In this document: positions 16,023 to 24,279 of the stretch, piece after piece | Numbering within the stretch: the stretch's first letter is position 1 | Layout of the letters: every line of letters begins with the position of its first letter | From: Clostridiales bacterium | GTDB lineage: Bacteria > Bacillota > Clostridia > Peptostreptococcales > Anaerovoracaceae | Assembly (NCBI GenBank): GCA_009776955.1 | Contig: WRMW01000008.1 | Span: 18,945-82,944 of the forward strand | Length of the DNA stretch: 64,000 nt | Direction of reading: 5' to 3' | The notes under the pieces: model-generated | What the model saw: the letters and a program-made list of their open reading frames with translations, nothing else | Databases searched by the model: none | Told to the model about the DNA's origin: nothing | Translations under genes and position numbers: made by a program

Positions 16023-17360
16023 ATGGCAGATAGAAAAATTATTATTATTGGGGCAGCGGGCAGGGATTTTCACAATTTCAACACCGTTTATCGGGACAAT
16101 CCTGCGTACAAGGTGGTGGCGTTCACGGCGGCGCAGATTCCGGACATCGCAGGGCGGAAGTATCCGGCTGCGCTTGCGGGGGGGCTCTACCCCGACGGGA
16201 TACCGATATACGAGCAGGGCGAGCTTGAGCGGCTTATAAAGGAGCTCGACGTGGACGAGTGCGTGTTTGCGTATAGCGACATCCCATACACTGTGGTGAT
16301 GGGCGTGGGCGCAAAGGTCAATGCGGCGGGGGCGGACTTCACGCTGCTAGGCGGCAAGGGCACGATGATAAAAAGCACGAAGCCGGTGGTCGCGGTGGGG
16401 GCAATACGAACGGGCTGCGGCAAGAGCCAGACCTCGCGGCGAATCGCAGAGGTGCTGATGGCGGCCGGTCTCAAGGTGATAGCCATTCGCCACCCGATGC
16501 CCTACGGCGATCTCGAAGCCCAGAAGGTGCAGAGGTTCGCGGCGATAGAGGACCTTGCCAAGCACGATTGCACCATCGAGGAAATGGAGGAGTACGAACC
16601 GCATATAGCGCGCGGCAATGTCATCTATGCGGGCGTGGACTACGATGCGATATTGAGGGCGGCAGAGAACGACCCAGACGGCTGCGACGTGATACTGTGG
16701 GACGGCGGCAACAATGACTTCCCATTTTACGTGCCGGACTTGATGGTGACGGTGGTGGACCCGCACAGACCGGGGCACGAGTTGCTTTACTACCCAGGAG
16801 AGACGACGCTTCGCATTGCGGACGTGGTCGTTATAAACAAGATCGACAGCGCCGACCCTGCGGGGGTGGAGGCGGTCAGGCGAAATATAGCAAGCGTCAA
16901 TCCTGGTGCGAAAGTGGTGGATGCCGCGTCAACCATAAGCGTTGACAAGCCCGAAGCGATAAAGGGCAAGCGGGTGCTTGTGGTGGAGGACGGCCCGACC
17001 CTGACGCACGGCGAAATGAAGATAGGCGCCGGCGTCGTGGCAGCCCAAAGGTTTGGGGCGGCCGAGATCGTGGACCCGCGGCCATACGCTGTGGGCAGGC
17101 TTGCGGACACATTCCGTACCTATCCCGACATAGGAATGCTGCTGCCTGCAATGGGCTATGGCAGCGAGCAGATGGCAGACCTCTCCGCCACGATAGAGCG
17201 GACGGACTGCGACTCCGTGGTCATAGCCACGCCGATAGACCTTGGGCGGGTGATAAAGATAGACAAGCCCAATACGCGTGTGGAGTATTGCCTCGATGAA
17301 ATGGGGCATCCGAATATGGAGGACGTGCTAGCGGGCCTTATCGCAAAGGTCAAGAAGTAG
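16023..17360 (+). CDS. Cyclic 2,3-diphosphoglycerate synthetase-like P-loop protein
   Basis: 445 residues from ATG 16023, behind GAGG. Residues 5-120 form a Rossmann-like N-terminal domain (KIIIIGAAGRDFHNFNTVYR). A P-loop GAIRTGCGKS (126-135) opens a GTPase/ATPase domain with a switch-like DGGNND and VVINKID, which resembles a G4-type NKxD. The family (COG2403) includes the archaeal cyclic 2,3-diphosphoglycerate synthetase, but bacterial members are mostly of unknown role. Making that compound would be unusual here, so I keep the -like label. It is divergent from the thymidylate-synthase-fold gene and its 3' end overlaps the thioesterase by 11 bases. Confidence 0.75.
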   Translation: MADRKIIIIGAAGRDFHNFNTVYRDNPAYKVVAFTAAQIPDIAGRKYPAALAGGLYPDGIPIYEQGELERLIKELDVDECVFAYSDIPYTVVMGVGAKVNAAGADFTLLGGKGTMIKSTKPVVAVGAIRTGCGKSQTSRRIAEVLMAAGLKVIAIRHPMPYGDLEAQKVQRFAAIEDLAKHDCTIEEMEEYEPHIARGNVIYAGVDYDAILRAAENDPDGCDVILWDGGNNDFPFYVPDLMVTVVDPHRPGHELLYYPGETTLRIADVVVINKIDSADPAGVEAVRRNIASVNPGAKVVDAASTISVDKPEAIKGKRVLVVEDGPTLTHGEMKIGAGVVAAQRFGAAEIVDPRPYAVGRLADTFRTYPDIGMLLPAMGYGSEQMADLSATIERTDCDSVVIATPIDLGRVIKIDKPNTRVEYCLDEMGHPNMEDVLAGLIAKVKK

Positions 17361-17844
17361 TAGCTGCCTCCGCTTTTTTCTTGGCGGCCTCGTGCCGCTG
17401 ACGGTCAAACTCCCGTCGTGTTTTTACGTGTTCGTAAAGCTCTTTTTCACGTTTGGTCTCCGGCACATATGCGGGCACGGGCGTCGGCAGCCCGTCTTTG
17501 TCCAACGCTACGAGCGTGAAAAATGCTTCGATGGCGCGGCCTTTGGTCTGGCTGTCGCGTATGTCCTCGGTATCGACCGTGACGCGTATCTCCACTGAGG
17601 TTTTGCCGGTGTAAGCGACGGTGCCGGTGCAGGTCACGAAATTGCCGAGGTGGATCGGCTTCAAGAATTGCAATTCGTCCACACGCGCAGTCACGCAGAT
17701 GTTCTTTGCGTACTTGATGGCGGTGCATCCCGCCGTGGTGTCCATAAACCGCATTATCTCTCCGCCGTGTACGCTGCCTATCAGGTTTGCGTGATGCGGC
17801 TCCATAATCATTGTCAGTGTGACAGTCCTGTCTTTTGCGCTCAT
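17350..17844 (-). CDS. Acyl-CoA thioesterase, hotdog fold (YciA/BACH type)
   Basis: 164 residues. It hydrolyses acyl-CoA to acid plus CoA in the cytoplasm. HANLIGSVHGGEIMRFMDTTAG is the classic start of the hotdog helix, containing the catalytic-type Asn/Asp and the HGG turn. TARVDELQFLKPIHLGN and the following strands complete the domain. The tail is charged (KTRREFDRQRHEAAKKKAEA). ATG 17844 follows GGAGGGG. The gene converges with the cDPG-synthetase-like gene with a short overlap. Acyl-chain preference is unknown. Confidence 0.9.
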   Translation of the reverse strand: MSAKDRTVTLTMIMEPHHANLIGSVHGGEIMRFMDTTAGCTAIKYAKNICVTARVDELQFLKPIHLGNFVTCTGTVAYTGKTSVEIRVTVDTEDIRDSQTKGRAIEAFFTLVALDKDGLPTPVPAYVPETKREKELYEHVKTRREFDRQRHEAAKKKAEAATTS

Positions 17845-17942
17845 TTATCGCTCCCCTCCTATTTGTCCCCTATATCATACAGGCTATCGAGAGTCCTGCC
17901 AAGAAGCATGGTGCGATAATTCTTGTAAAATTTTATAACGAT

Positions 17943-17963
17943 AAAAACCTTGATTTTTCAAGG
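17943..17963 (-). terminator. Orphan intrinsic terminator, minus strand
   Basis: CCTTGA (17948-17953), loop TTTT and TCAAGG form a perfect 6-bp stem. On the minus strand it is followed by five T. No minus-strand gene lies upstream of it before the plus-strand gene at 18150, so it would end a non-coding minus transcript or block antisense readthrough into the thioesterase gene. Confidence 0.4.
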
Positions 17964-17979
17964 ACTGCAATATTCTAAA

Positions 17980-18149
17980 AATTTTTTTGTGACAAGATTG
18001 CAATAAAAACGGGAAAATCCGGGTCTATATATATACGGGGCATACGGCACATCAGTGCCTAAGAACCGTACAAGAACTTCGAAGTTTTGTAAGTTATAGC
18101 AGCCAGTTTTATCAAAATCGTTGTAATGTAAAAAGGAAAGAATCGAGTT
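17980..18149 (+). other. AT-rich intergenic region with strong hairpins (structured leader or small RNA)
   Basis: The 305-base gap 17845-18149 has no plausible ORF and is much more AT-rich than its surroundings. It contains a hairpin GGCAC-ATCA-GTGCC (18046-18059) nested near TACGG/CCGTA, and a long hairpin TACAAGAACTT-CG-AAGTTTTGTA (18069-18091, one bulge). As a plus-strand leader it would precede the small Cys protein at 18150; on the minus strand it would end at the orphan terminator. It matches no riboswitch class I can recall. Confidence 0.4.
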
Positions 18150-18347
18150 ATGAAAACAAATGTGGAAAACGTGGCGAATTCGAATCGCCAGATGGGGCAG
18201 GCCCATCAGAAGAAGGGGATCGCTTATCAGGTTGACGCAATGGTGAAGACGGCATGCCTGATTTGCGGGGAGCGCCTAGGGAGCTACAAGCACTACGGCA
18301 AAGACGTTTGCGCGGAGTGTGTGGATCACATACGAGTGAATTTCTAG
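18150..18347 (+). CDS. Small CxxC/CxxC zinc-ribbon-like protein
   Basis: 65 residues, ATG at 18150 preceded by AAAGGAAAG. The N-terminal 30 residues are polar (Asn/Gln-rich). The C-terminal half has CLICGERLGSYKHYGKDVCAEC, two CxxC knuckles 15 residues apart, the pattern of a small zinc ribbon or treble-clef finger. I do not recognise a named family. It stands as a single-gene unit between a structured AT-rich leader and a strong terminator, which supports its being a real gene. Nucleic-acid or protein binding is possible but unproven. Confidence 0.65.
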   Translation: MKTNVENVANSNRQMGQAHQKKGIAYQVDAMVKTACLICGERLGSYKHYGKDVCAECVDHIRVNF

Positions 18348-18359
18348 ACGGCGTGCGAC

Positions 18360-18396
18360 GGGGCGGAGCCTTAGGCTCCGCCCCCGCCCTGACTTT
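18360..18396 (+). terminator. Intrinsic terminator after the small Cys protein
   Basis: A perfect 11-bp stem GGGGCGGAGCC (18360-18370), loop TTA and GGCTCCGCCCC (18374-18384). A CCGCCCTGAC stretch and then TTTTT (18393-18397) follow. The T run is slightly distant. Confidence 0.65.
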
Positions 18397-18547
18397 TTCA
18401 CGTCACCGCAATGATAAAAACCAAAAATATGAGACAAGCGTGACGAAAACTATAGCATCGCCCGCCAATAAGCGGTACAATAGCGGATAGGAAAAGTCGT
18501 GCTGCGGATTGCGTGCGGCGATGTGTATGCTTAATTGGAGATTGTAG

Positions 18548-18979
18548 GTGAAGATCGTTCTTGCGTCAGATCACGGCGGGTATCAACTTAAAGAAAGCGT
18601 AAAGGCGGCGCTGGCAGCGCAGGGCCACGAGATAGCCGACCTTGGCACGGACAGCGAGGCGAGCGTGGACTACCCCATTTACGGCAAGGCGGCCGCAGAG
18701 TATGTGGCGTCCGGGAAGGCGGAGCGAGGCATAGTTTTTTGCGGCACGGGCATCGGCATCAGCATCGCGGCGAACAAGGTGCATGGCATCCGTTGCGCCG
18801 TGGCCATGGATGACGAGTGCGTGCGTCTTGCGTCTGCGCACAACCATGCGAACATGCTTGCGATCGGCGGCAGGTTCGTGGATGTTGAAGATGCTCTTCG
18901 TTATATTGACATTTGGCTGGCGACGCCGTGGGATGGAGGTCGGCACGACAACCGCACGGCGATGCTGGATGATATGTGA
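18548..18979 (+). CDS. rpiB: Ribose 5-phosphate isomerase B
   Basis: 143 residues from GTG 18548. It interconverts ribose 5-phosphate and ribulose 5-phosphate in the pentose phosphate pathway. The RpiB/LacAB fold is shown by MKIVLASDHGGYQLK at the N-terminus, the conserved VDYP, the catalytic Cys in FCGTGIGISIAANK, and AHNHANMLAIGGR. It is complete, with normal length (about 145-150). It heads a plus-strand run of housekeeping genes with upp next, a common Firmicutes arrangement. A TACAAT at 18476 could be its -10, but no -35 is clear. Confidence 0.95.
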   Translation: MKIVLASDHGGYQLKESVKAALAAQGHEIADLGTDSEASVDYPIYGKAAAEYVASGKAERGIVFCGTGIGISIAANKVHGIRCAVAMDDECVRLASAHNHANMLAIGGRFVDVEDALRYIDIWLATPWDGGRHDNRTAMLDDM

Positions 18980-19033
18980 TGATGTGTAAGGTAAGGTAAC
19001 GTTTAGGTAAGAGAGAGGAGCAAAAGAGAAATT

Positions 19034-19663
19034 ATGGCCAATGTATACGTATTCGAGCACCCGCTGATTCAGCACAAGACGGCGCTTATTCGCGACAAGG
19101 ACACGGGGGTAAAGGATTTCCGTCAGCTTGTCCGTGAGATCTCGCTGCTGATGGGCTACGAGGTGATGCACGACCTGCCGCTTCAGGACGTCGAAATCGA
19201 GACGCCTCTGGCAAAGACGACAGTCAAGATGCTCAGCGATAGCAGCCTTGCGCTTGTGCCGATATTGCGTGCGGGGCTCGGCATGGTCGACGGGTTCCTC
19301 GATCTTGTGCCGACGGCGCGTGTCGGGTTTGTCGGCATTTACCGCGACCCGGATTCGCACGAGCCTGTAGAATATTATTGCAAGCTACCTGACGATTTGG
19401 AGAAGCGTCAAGTGATAGTGCTCGACCCGATGCTTGCGACGGGCGGCAGCGCGGCGGCGACGGTGGACTTTATCAAGAAGCGCGGCGGCAAGCGCATCGC
19501 GTTCGTCTGCTTGATAGCGGCGCCCGAGGGCATCGAGGTGCTTAGCGAAGCGCACCCCGACGTGCCTATCTATGTCGCGGCGAAGGACAGCCACCTAAAC
19601 GAGCACGCTTACATCGTGCCGGGGCTCGGCGATGCAGGCGACAGGCTGTATAGCTTGAAATAA
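19034..19663 (+). CDS. upp: Uracil phosphoribosyltransferase
   Basis: 209 residues, ATG behind GAGAGGAG. It salvages uracil to UMP using PRPP. The sequence is canonical throughout: [22 protein letters not shown] at the start, the [12 protein letters not shown] loop, the PRPP-binding [14 protein letters not shown] and a C-terminal [15 protein letters not shown]. It is a soluble cytoplasmic enzyme of normal length. It lies between rpiB and tyrS, all on plus with short gaps, and is likely co-transcribed. Confidence 0.97.
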   Translation: MANVYVFEHPLIQHKTALIRDKDTGVKDFRQLVREISLLMGYEVMHDLPLQDVEIETPLAKTTVKMLSDSSLALVPILRAGLGMVDGFLDLVPTARVGFVGIYRDPDSHEPVEYYCKLPDDLEKRQVIVLDPMLATGGSAAATVDFIKKRGGKRIAFVCLIAAPEGIEVLSEAHPDVPIYVAAKDSHLNEHAYIVPGLGDAGDRLYSLK

Positions 19664-19704
19664 TTGAGAAGTAATCGTGAAATAATTGTCAAATAAGGGA
19701 AATT

Positions 19705-20991
19705 ATGCCGAACAATGTAAATGTATATGATGTGATGGTCGAGCGCGGATTTATCCGCCAGACGACCCACGAGGACGAAATACGAAAGCTGCTTGGCGAG
19801 GAGTCGGTGACGTTCTACGTCGGCTTCGACCCGACGGCGGACTCTTTGCACGTCGGCCACTTCATTCAGGTGATAATAATGATGTGGATGCAGAAGTACG
19901 GCCACACGCCCATAGTGCTTGTGGGCGGCGGAACCACGATGATAGGTGACCCGTCCGGCCGCACGGATATGCGAAACATGATGACGCGCGAGACGATAAT
20001 GGAGAACGGCAGGCGCTTTGTGCAGCTGTTTGAGCGGTTTCTCGAATTTGGCGAGATCGATCCTGACGGGCGGCCTGCTGAGCCGGGCAAGGCAATCCTT
20101 GTGAACAATGCCGACTGGCTGCTCGACCTCAATTATATAGACTTTATACGCGACATAGGCCGGCATTTCTCGGTGAACAATATGCTTCGTGCGGAGTGCT
20201 TCAAGTCACGTATGGAGAAGGGGCTTTCGTTCCTTGAGTTCAATTATATGCTGATGCAGAGCTATGACTTCCTCGAACTGTACAAGCGCCATGGGTGCAA
20301 GATGCAGTTCGGCGGCGACGATCAATGGTCTAATATCATAAGCGGCGTGGACCTCGTGCGTAGGGAATTGAGCGAGCAGGCGTATGGGATGACCTTTGCC
20401 CTGCTTACGACGAGCGAGGGCAAGAAGATGGGCAAGACGCAGGCCGGGGCGTTATGGCTCGACGCGTCCAAGGTAAGCCCGTATGAATTTTATCAATACT
20501 GGCGAAACGTGGAGGACGCCGACGTCCGCACCTGCCTGTCGATGCTGACTTTCTTGCCGATGGACGAGGTGGAGCGTCTGGCGTCGCTCAAGGATGCGGA
20601 GATAAACACCGCCAAAGAGGTGCTTGCCTTCGAGGTGACCAAGCTCGTGCATGGCGAGGATGAAGCGCTGAAGGCGCAGGATGCGGCGCGGGCGCTGTTT
20701 GGCGCGGCCGGCGGTTCGGGAGAGGGCGGCGATATGGAGAACGTGCCGACCACGGAGATCGAGCGCGCGCGGTTTTCCGGCGAAGGCGTAGGGCTTGTGA
20801 ACCTGATGCGCGAGGTCGGGCTGATTTCGAGCAATAGCGAGGGCTTTCGCGCCATAGGGCAGGGCGGCGTTTTCCTCGGCAATGACAAGGTGCAAGACGC
20901 GAAAATGGCCGTTAAGGAAAAGGATTTTACGGACGGCGCCCTTATTGTCAGGAAGGGCAAGAAGGCGTACCATAGGGTGGTGTTGGTGTAG
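19705..20991 (+). CDS. tyrS: Tyrosyl-tRNA synthetase
   Basis: 428 residues; class I synthetase charging tRNA-Tyr. The HIGH motif is HVGH in [12 protein letters not shown], and the KMSKS equivalent is [10 protein letters not shown]. The tyrosine-binding region YMLMQSYDF and the FGGDDQWSN loop are present. The C-terminal S4-like RNA-binding domain includes [25 protein letters not shown]. Only 41 bases separate it from upp, so there is no room for the T-box leader that often controls tyrS in Firmicutes. It must rely on the upstream operon promoter. Confidence 0.97.
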   Translation: MPNNVNVYDVMVERGFIRQTTHEDEIRKLLGEESVTFYVGFDPTADSLHVGHFIQVIIMMWMQKYGHTPIVLVGGGTTMIGDPSGRTDMRNMMTRETIMENGRRFVQLFERFLEFGEIDPDGRPAEPGKAILVNNADWLLDLNYIDFIRDIGRHFSVNNMLRAECFKSRMEKGLSFLEFNYMLMQSYDFLELYKRHGCKMQFGGDDQWSNIISGVDLVRRELSEQAYGMTFALLTTSEGKKMGKTQAGALWLDASKVSPYEFYQYWRNVEDADVRTCLSMLTFLPMDEVERLASLKDAEINTAKEVLAFEVTKLVHGEDEALKAQDAARALFGAAGGSGEGGDMENVPTTEIERARFSGEGVGLVNLMREVGLISSNSEGFRAIGQGGVFLGNDKVQDAKMAVKEKDFTDGALIVRKGKKAYHRVVLV

Positions 20992-21031
20992 AGAAGTGCA
21001 GTGTTTGGCCGGCCTGAGGGCGGCCTTTCGG

Positions 21032-21136
21032 GCAGGGCCGGGCCCTGCGCAATGGAGATCTGTGAACCTCGTCAGGCCCGGAAGGGAGCAGCGATAAGCG
21101 GAGTCCTCCATGTGCCGCAGGCTCACCCGGTCCTGC
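21032..21136 (+). ncRNA. ffs: Signal recognition particle RNA (4.5S-type)
   Basis: The apical domain GTGAACCTCGTCAGGCCCGG followed by AAGGGAGCAGCGATAAGCGG is the diagnostic bacterial SRP RNA core that binds Ffh. Flanking strands pair as a long rod: CAGG-CCGGG-CCTGCG-CA-TGGA on the 5' side with TCCA-TG-CGCAGG-CCCGG-CCTG on the 3' side. It is a small form without the Alu domain. It lies between tyrS and dnaX, a frequent location in Firmicutes. Ends are estimated from pairing. Confidence 0.93.
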
Positions 21137-21173
21137 CGGGAAGACCGCACGAGTAAATATGAGTTGAGGGAAG

Positions 21174-22271
21174 ATGAACGAGAAGGGTTACGAGGCGATT
21201 TATAGGCGGTTTCGGCCGCAGACATTCGGCAAGGTGCTTGGGCAGGCGCATATCGTGCGTGTGCTTGAGCGGCAGATCGCAATGGACGAGACCCTGCACG
21301 CATATATGTTTGCAGGGACGCGAGGGACGGGCAAGACGACAATGGCACGGCTTTTGGCAAAGGGCGTCAACTGCCTTGCGGACGAGGGGAGGCCGTGCGG
21401 CGTATGCGAGAATTGCGAGTCCATCCGCAATGGCACATTTATAGACGTAATAGAGATTGATGCGGCCTCGAACAATGGGGTCGCGGATGTGCGCGAGCTC
21501 GTCAGCTCCGTTGTGTATCCGCCGACGGCAGGGCGGAAGCGGGTGTATATCATCGATGAGGCGCATATGCTTTCGACGGCGGCGAACAATGCGTTCCTCA
21601 AGACTTTGGAGGAGCCGCCGGAGAATACCATCTTTGTGCTTGCGACCACGGAGCCGGGCAAAATGCTTGCGACCATACGTTCGCGTTGCCTTATGTTTGA
21701 GTTCAAACGCGTGCCGGCGGCGGTCATCGCAGACGGCATGAAGGATATTTTAGGCGAGATAGGAATGGAAGCGGACGACGATGCGCTTATGCTTATCGCC
21801 GGGTGCGGGGATGGGAGCGTGCGCGATGCGCTTTCGATACTTGAGCAATGCGTGTCGCTCGGCAAGGACAAGTTCGGGCGGGGCGATGTGCTTGACGCCA
21901 TAGGCGGAGCAGGTGATGAGGCTATCTCGGTTTTGGCGGGCTCGGTGTTTTCCGGCGATGCGGCCGGGGCGCTTGTGAAGTTCAACGAGGTGCTGACGGC
22001 GGGCAAGGACGTACGGCGGGTCATAGAGGAATGGATCGACTATCTGCGTAGTGCGCTGCTGATAAAGTATCTTGACAAGCCGGAGGCCGTGCTTGGGCGG
22101 TCGCTTGAGAGCATCGCGGAGATAAGGGAGCGGACGGCGGCGGTGGACGAGAAGGTCTTGGCGTCGCATATACTAAGGCTGTCGAAGGTTTATAACGAGA
22201 GCAGATGGTCGGCACGGCCAGGGATATTGGCCGAAATGATGATAATTGAGCTAAGCGAAAGTAAGGAGTAA
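21174..22271 (+). CDS. dnaX: DNA polymerase III clamp-loader subunit (short, gamma-like DnaX)
   Basis: 365 residues. It is the ATPase that loads the sliding clamp. It has YRRFRPQTFGKVLGQ, Walker A GTRGTGKT, the four-cysteine zinc site CLADEGRPCGVCENC, VIEIDAASNNGV, the DEAH-type Walker B YIIDEAHML and sensor 1 ATTEPGKM. It ends after domain III, so the tau-specific domains IV and V that contact DnaB and the polymerase are absent; most DnaX proteins are 500 residues or more. No downstream frame continues it, because ybaB starts two bases later. Either a separate protein supplies those functions or this lineage uses a gamma-only loader. Confidence 0.93.
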   Translation: MNEKGYEAIYRRFRPQTFGKVLGQAHIVRVLERQIAMDETLHAYMFAGTRGTGKTTMARLLAKGVNCLADEGRPCGVCENCESIRNGTFIDVIEIDAASNNGVADVRELVSSVVYPPTAGRKRVYIIDEAHMLSTAANNAFLKTLEEPPENTIFVLATTEPGKMLATIRSRCLMFEFKRVPAAVIADGMKDILGEIGMEADDDALMLIAGCGDGSVRDALSILEQCVSLGKDKFGRGDVLDAIGGAGDEAISVLAGSVFSGDAAGALVKFNEVLTAGKDVRRVIEEWIDYLRSALLIKYLDKPEAVLGRSLESIAEIRERTAAVDEKVLASHILRLSKVYNESRWSARPGILAEMMIIELSESKE

Positions 22272-22273
22272 TT

Positions 22274-22660
22274 ATGGGCAAGGGTATGAAAGCAGGCAAG
22301 AAAAGGTCTGGGGGCGGTGCGCCAGGAGGGTTCAAGGCGGGCGGCGGTGGCGGGCAGGCCGCTCAAATGAAGCAGCTTCAGGCGATGCAGGCCGAAATGG
22401 AGCGTATGCAGGAGGAGCTTGACGCCAAGGAAGTCGAAACGACTGCCGGCGGCGGCGCCGTTGCTGTTCGCGTCAACGGGAAAAAGGAGCTCGTGTCCAT
22501 CAAAATCGACCCCGACGTGATGGACAAGGACGATCCCGAAATGCTTGAGGACTTGATTCTTGTCGCTGTCAATGAGGCCCTGCGGCAGATCGAGGAAATG
22601 AGCCAGGCGGGAATGAGCAAGTTGACCGGCGGGCTAGGCCTGCCAGAGGGGTTATTGTAA
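22274..22660 (+). CDS. ybaB: YbaB/EbfC nucleoid-associated protein
   Basis: 128 residues. A small DNA-binding dimer always found between dnaX and recR. The core [44 protein letters not shown] and [20 protein letters not shown] is canonical. It has an N-terminal extension of about 30 residues rich in Gly/Lys ([20 protein letters not shown]...) that most relatives lack and that may add DNA contacts. Two bases separate it from dnaX, so translation is coupled. Confidence 0.93.
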   Translation: MGKGMKAGKKRSGGGAPGGFKAGGGGGQAAQMKQLQAMQAEMERMQEELDAKEVETTAGGGAVAVRVNGKKELVSIKIDPDVMDKDDPEMLEDLILVAVNEALRQIEEMSQAGMSKLTGGLGLPEGLL

Positions 22661-22664
22661 AGCC

Positions 22665-23267
22665 GTGCAGAACTACCCCGCGCCGCTTGCGAAATTGATA
22701 AATGAGCTTGCGAAGCTGCCAGGCGTCGGCGGCAAGACGGCGCAGCGGCTCGCTTTCCATATACTAGCCATGCCCGAAAGCGACGCACTTGGGATTGCCG
22801 AGGCGATTGCCGTGGCAAAGCGTGAGCTCGTCTGCTGCTCGGAATGCGGCAATCTGACGGACATAGAGCCTTGCCATATATGCGAGGACGCAGGGCGCGA
22901 CCGCTCCACTTATTGCGTTGTCGAGTCGCCGCGCGATGTTGTTGTTATTGAGCGAATGAGGGAGTACAAGGGGCTGTACCATATCCTGAACGGCGTCATC
23001 GCGCCGATGTCGGGCGTGGGGCCGGAGGACATAAACCTCGAAAGCCTTATCGTGCGGCTCACCAAGAACGACGAGGCAAAAGAGGTCATTATCGCGACCA
23101 ACCCCAATATCGAGGGCGAGGCGACGGCCATGTATATCGCCCGACTTATCAAGCCTGCGGGCATCAAGGTCACGCGAATCGCCCACGGCGTCCCCATTGG
23201 CGGCGACCTGGAATACACGGACGATGTTACGCTCGCAAAGGCGATAGAGGGCCGGCGGGAACTTTAG
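22665..23267 (+). CDS. recR: Recombination mediator RecR
   Basis: 200 residues from GTG 22665, four bases after ybaB. It works with RecO (and RecF) to load RecA at gaps. It has the helix-hairpin-helix [18 protein letters not shown], the zinc finger [16 protein letters not shown], the Toprim domain starting [14 protein letters not shown], and the Walker-B-like [18 protein letters not shown]. The C-terminus [24 protein letters not shown] is standard. The dnaX-ybaB-recR order is highly conserved. Confidence 0.97.
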   Translation: MQNYPAPLAKLINELAKLPGVGGKTAQRLAFHILAMPESDALGIAEAIAVAKRELVCCSECGNLTDIEPCHICEDAGRDRSTYCVVESPRDVVVIERMREYKGLYHILNGVIAPMSGVGPEDINLESLIVRLTKNDEAKEVIIATNPNIEGEATAMYIARLIKPAGIKVTRIAHGVPIGGDLEYTDDVTLAKAIEGRREL

Positions 23268-23300
23268 CGGGAGAATTAAGGGAAAGGACGGACATTAGCA

Positions 23301-23852
23301 ATGGACAAAAAAACGATTGGCATTATTGTGGGGAGTTTGCGGCGCGATTCTTATAACAAAAAGGTCGCAGAGTGCCTGGCGGAATTATTGAAGGAGCGTT
23401 TTGAGACAAGGATGCTGGACATCGCCTCCCTCGCGCTGTACAACGAGGATCTGGACAACGACGCAAAGATGCCGCAGGAGTGGCGGAGTTTTCGTCAGGA
23501 CGTGAAGGCGGTGGATGCGGTGCTGTTCGTCACGCCTGAGTACAATCGGTCTGTGCCGGCGGCGCTCAAGAACGCGCTTGACGTGGCCTCGCGGCCTATG
23601 ACCGAGAACGCATGGAAAGGCAAGCCTGGGGCGGCGGTGAGCGTGACACAGGGGAAGATCGGCGGGTTCGGCGCGAATCACCATTTGCGTCAGGCGGCGG
23701 TCTGTCTGAACATTCATATGATGGCGCAGCCAGAGGCGTATATCGGCGGCATCGCGGAAATGATTGGCGAGAACGGCGTCCCCAGTGAGGAGTTTATGGG
23801 ATTTCTGAAAAAATTCGCCAGTGCGTTCGCGAATTGGATTGACAAAAATTGA
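23301..23852 (+). CDS. NADPH-dependent FMN reductase family flavoprotein
   Basis: 183 residues, ATG behind AAGGACGG. It is a flavodoxin-like fold. GIIVGSLRRDSYNKKVA is the FMN phosphate-binding loop, and the flavin-contacting PEYNRSVPAALKNALDVASR is the family signature. Members (ChrR, azoreductase and YieF types) reduce quinones, azo dyes or chromate as dimers using NAD(P)H. No partner gene is evident; recR lies 33 bases upstream and the cobalamin riboswitch follows. Confidence 0.92.
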   Translation: MDKKTIGIIVGSLRRDSYNKKVAECLAELLKERFETRMLDIASLALYNEDLDNDAKMPQEWRSFRQDVKAVDAVLFVTPEYNRSVPAALKNALDVASRPMTENAWKGKPGAAVSVTQGKIGGFGANHHLRQAAVCLNIHMMAQPEAYIGGIAEMIGENGVPSEEFMGFLKKFASAFANWIDKN

Positions 23853-23914
23853 TTTGGGCGAAAAATTGCCATGCAAGTGTGGTAGAATGTCCGCATAATT
23901 GAAAAGCGTTTGTG

Positions 23915-24160
23915 TTTCGGCTGATGCGCCTTGGAGGTAGGGTGCGGGAAGCCGGCGAAAAGGGAAGCGGGTGTGAATCCCGCACGGTACCGCCGCTGTA
24001 AACGGGGAGCGAGAGCCGACTCCTGTTATGCCGACAAGAATTGTGCAGTATTTTGTTGGCGGAGCAATGCGACAGGTGGGGCAACCACTGGCAGAAATGT
24101 TGGGAAGGTTGGCTCAAAGCTAAGAACCGTGAGTCAGAAGACCTGCATAAGCGCGCACTG
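23915..24160 (+). ncRNA. Cobalamin riboswitch
   Basis: The adenosylcobalamin aptamer hallmarks appear in order: GCGCCTTGGAGGTAGGGTGCGGGAAGCC, then GGGAAGCGGGTGTGAATCCCGC, the B12-box region ACCGCCGCTGTAAACGG, and the 3' closing strand GAGTCAGAAGACCTGC. A hairpin CGCCCA-CGGTTA-TGGGCG (24166-24183) and an intrinsic terminator follow, giving a transcription-attenuation platform. It precedes a corrinoid-uptake and cobalamin-assembly operon, which it should repress when B12 is plentiful. Ends are approximate. Confidence 0.92.
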
Positions 24161-24214
24161 CGAGCCGCCCACGGTTATGGGCGTTGTTTGGGGCGAATTT
24201 GAGAAAAGCAGAGA

Positions 24215-24239
24215 AAGCGGTCTGATGGGCCGCTTTTTG
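24215..24239 (+). terminator. Attenuator terminator of the cobalamin riboswitch
   Basis: The stem AAGCGGTC (24215-24222) pairs with GGCCGCTT (24228-24235, one G-T pair), followed by TTTTT (24234-24238). It lies between the aptamer and btuF. Confidence 0.75.
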
Positions 24240-24279
24240 CGTGGCTTCGATATGGGCGCTTCGGACGGGAAGGAGAGTA

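Noticed and set aside
19664-19704. Possible T-box leader ahead of tyrS
   Set aside because: The gap is only 41 bases and has no T-box sequence; tyrS must be co-transcribed with upp.
21000-21032. Hairpin GGCCGGCC...GGGCGGCC after tyrS considered as a terminator
   Set aside because: No T run follows and the sequence merges with the 5' flank of the SRP RNA; it may be part of SRP RNA processing instead.
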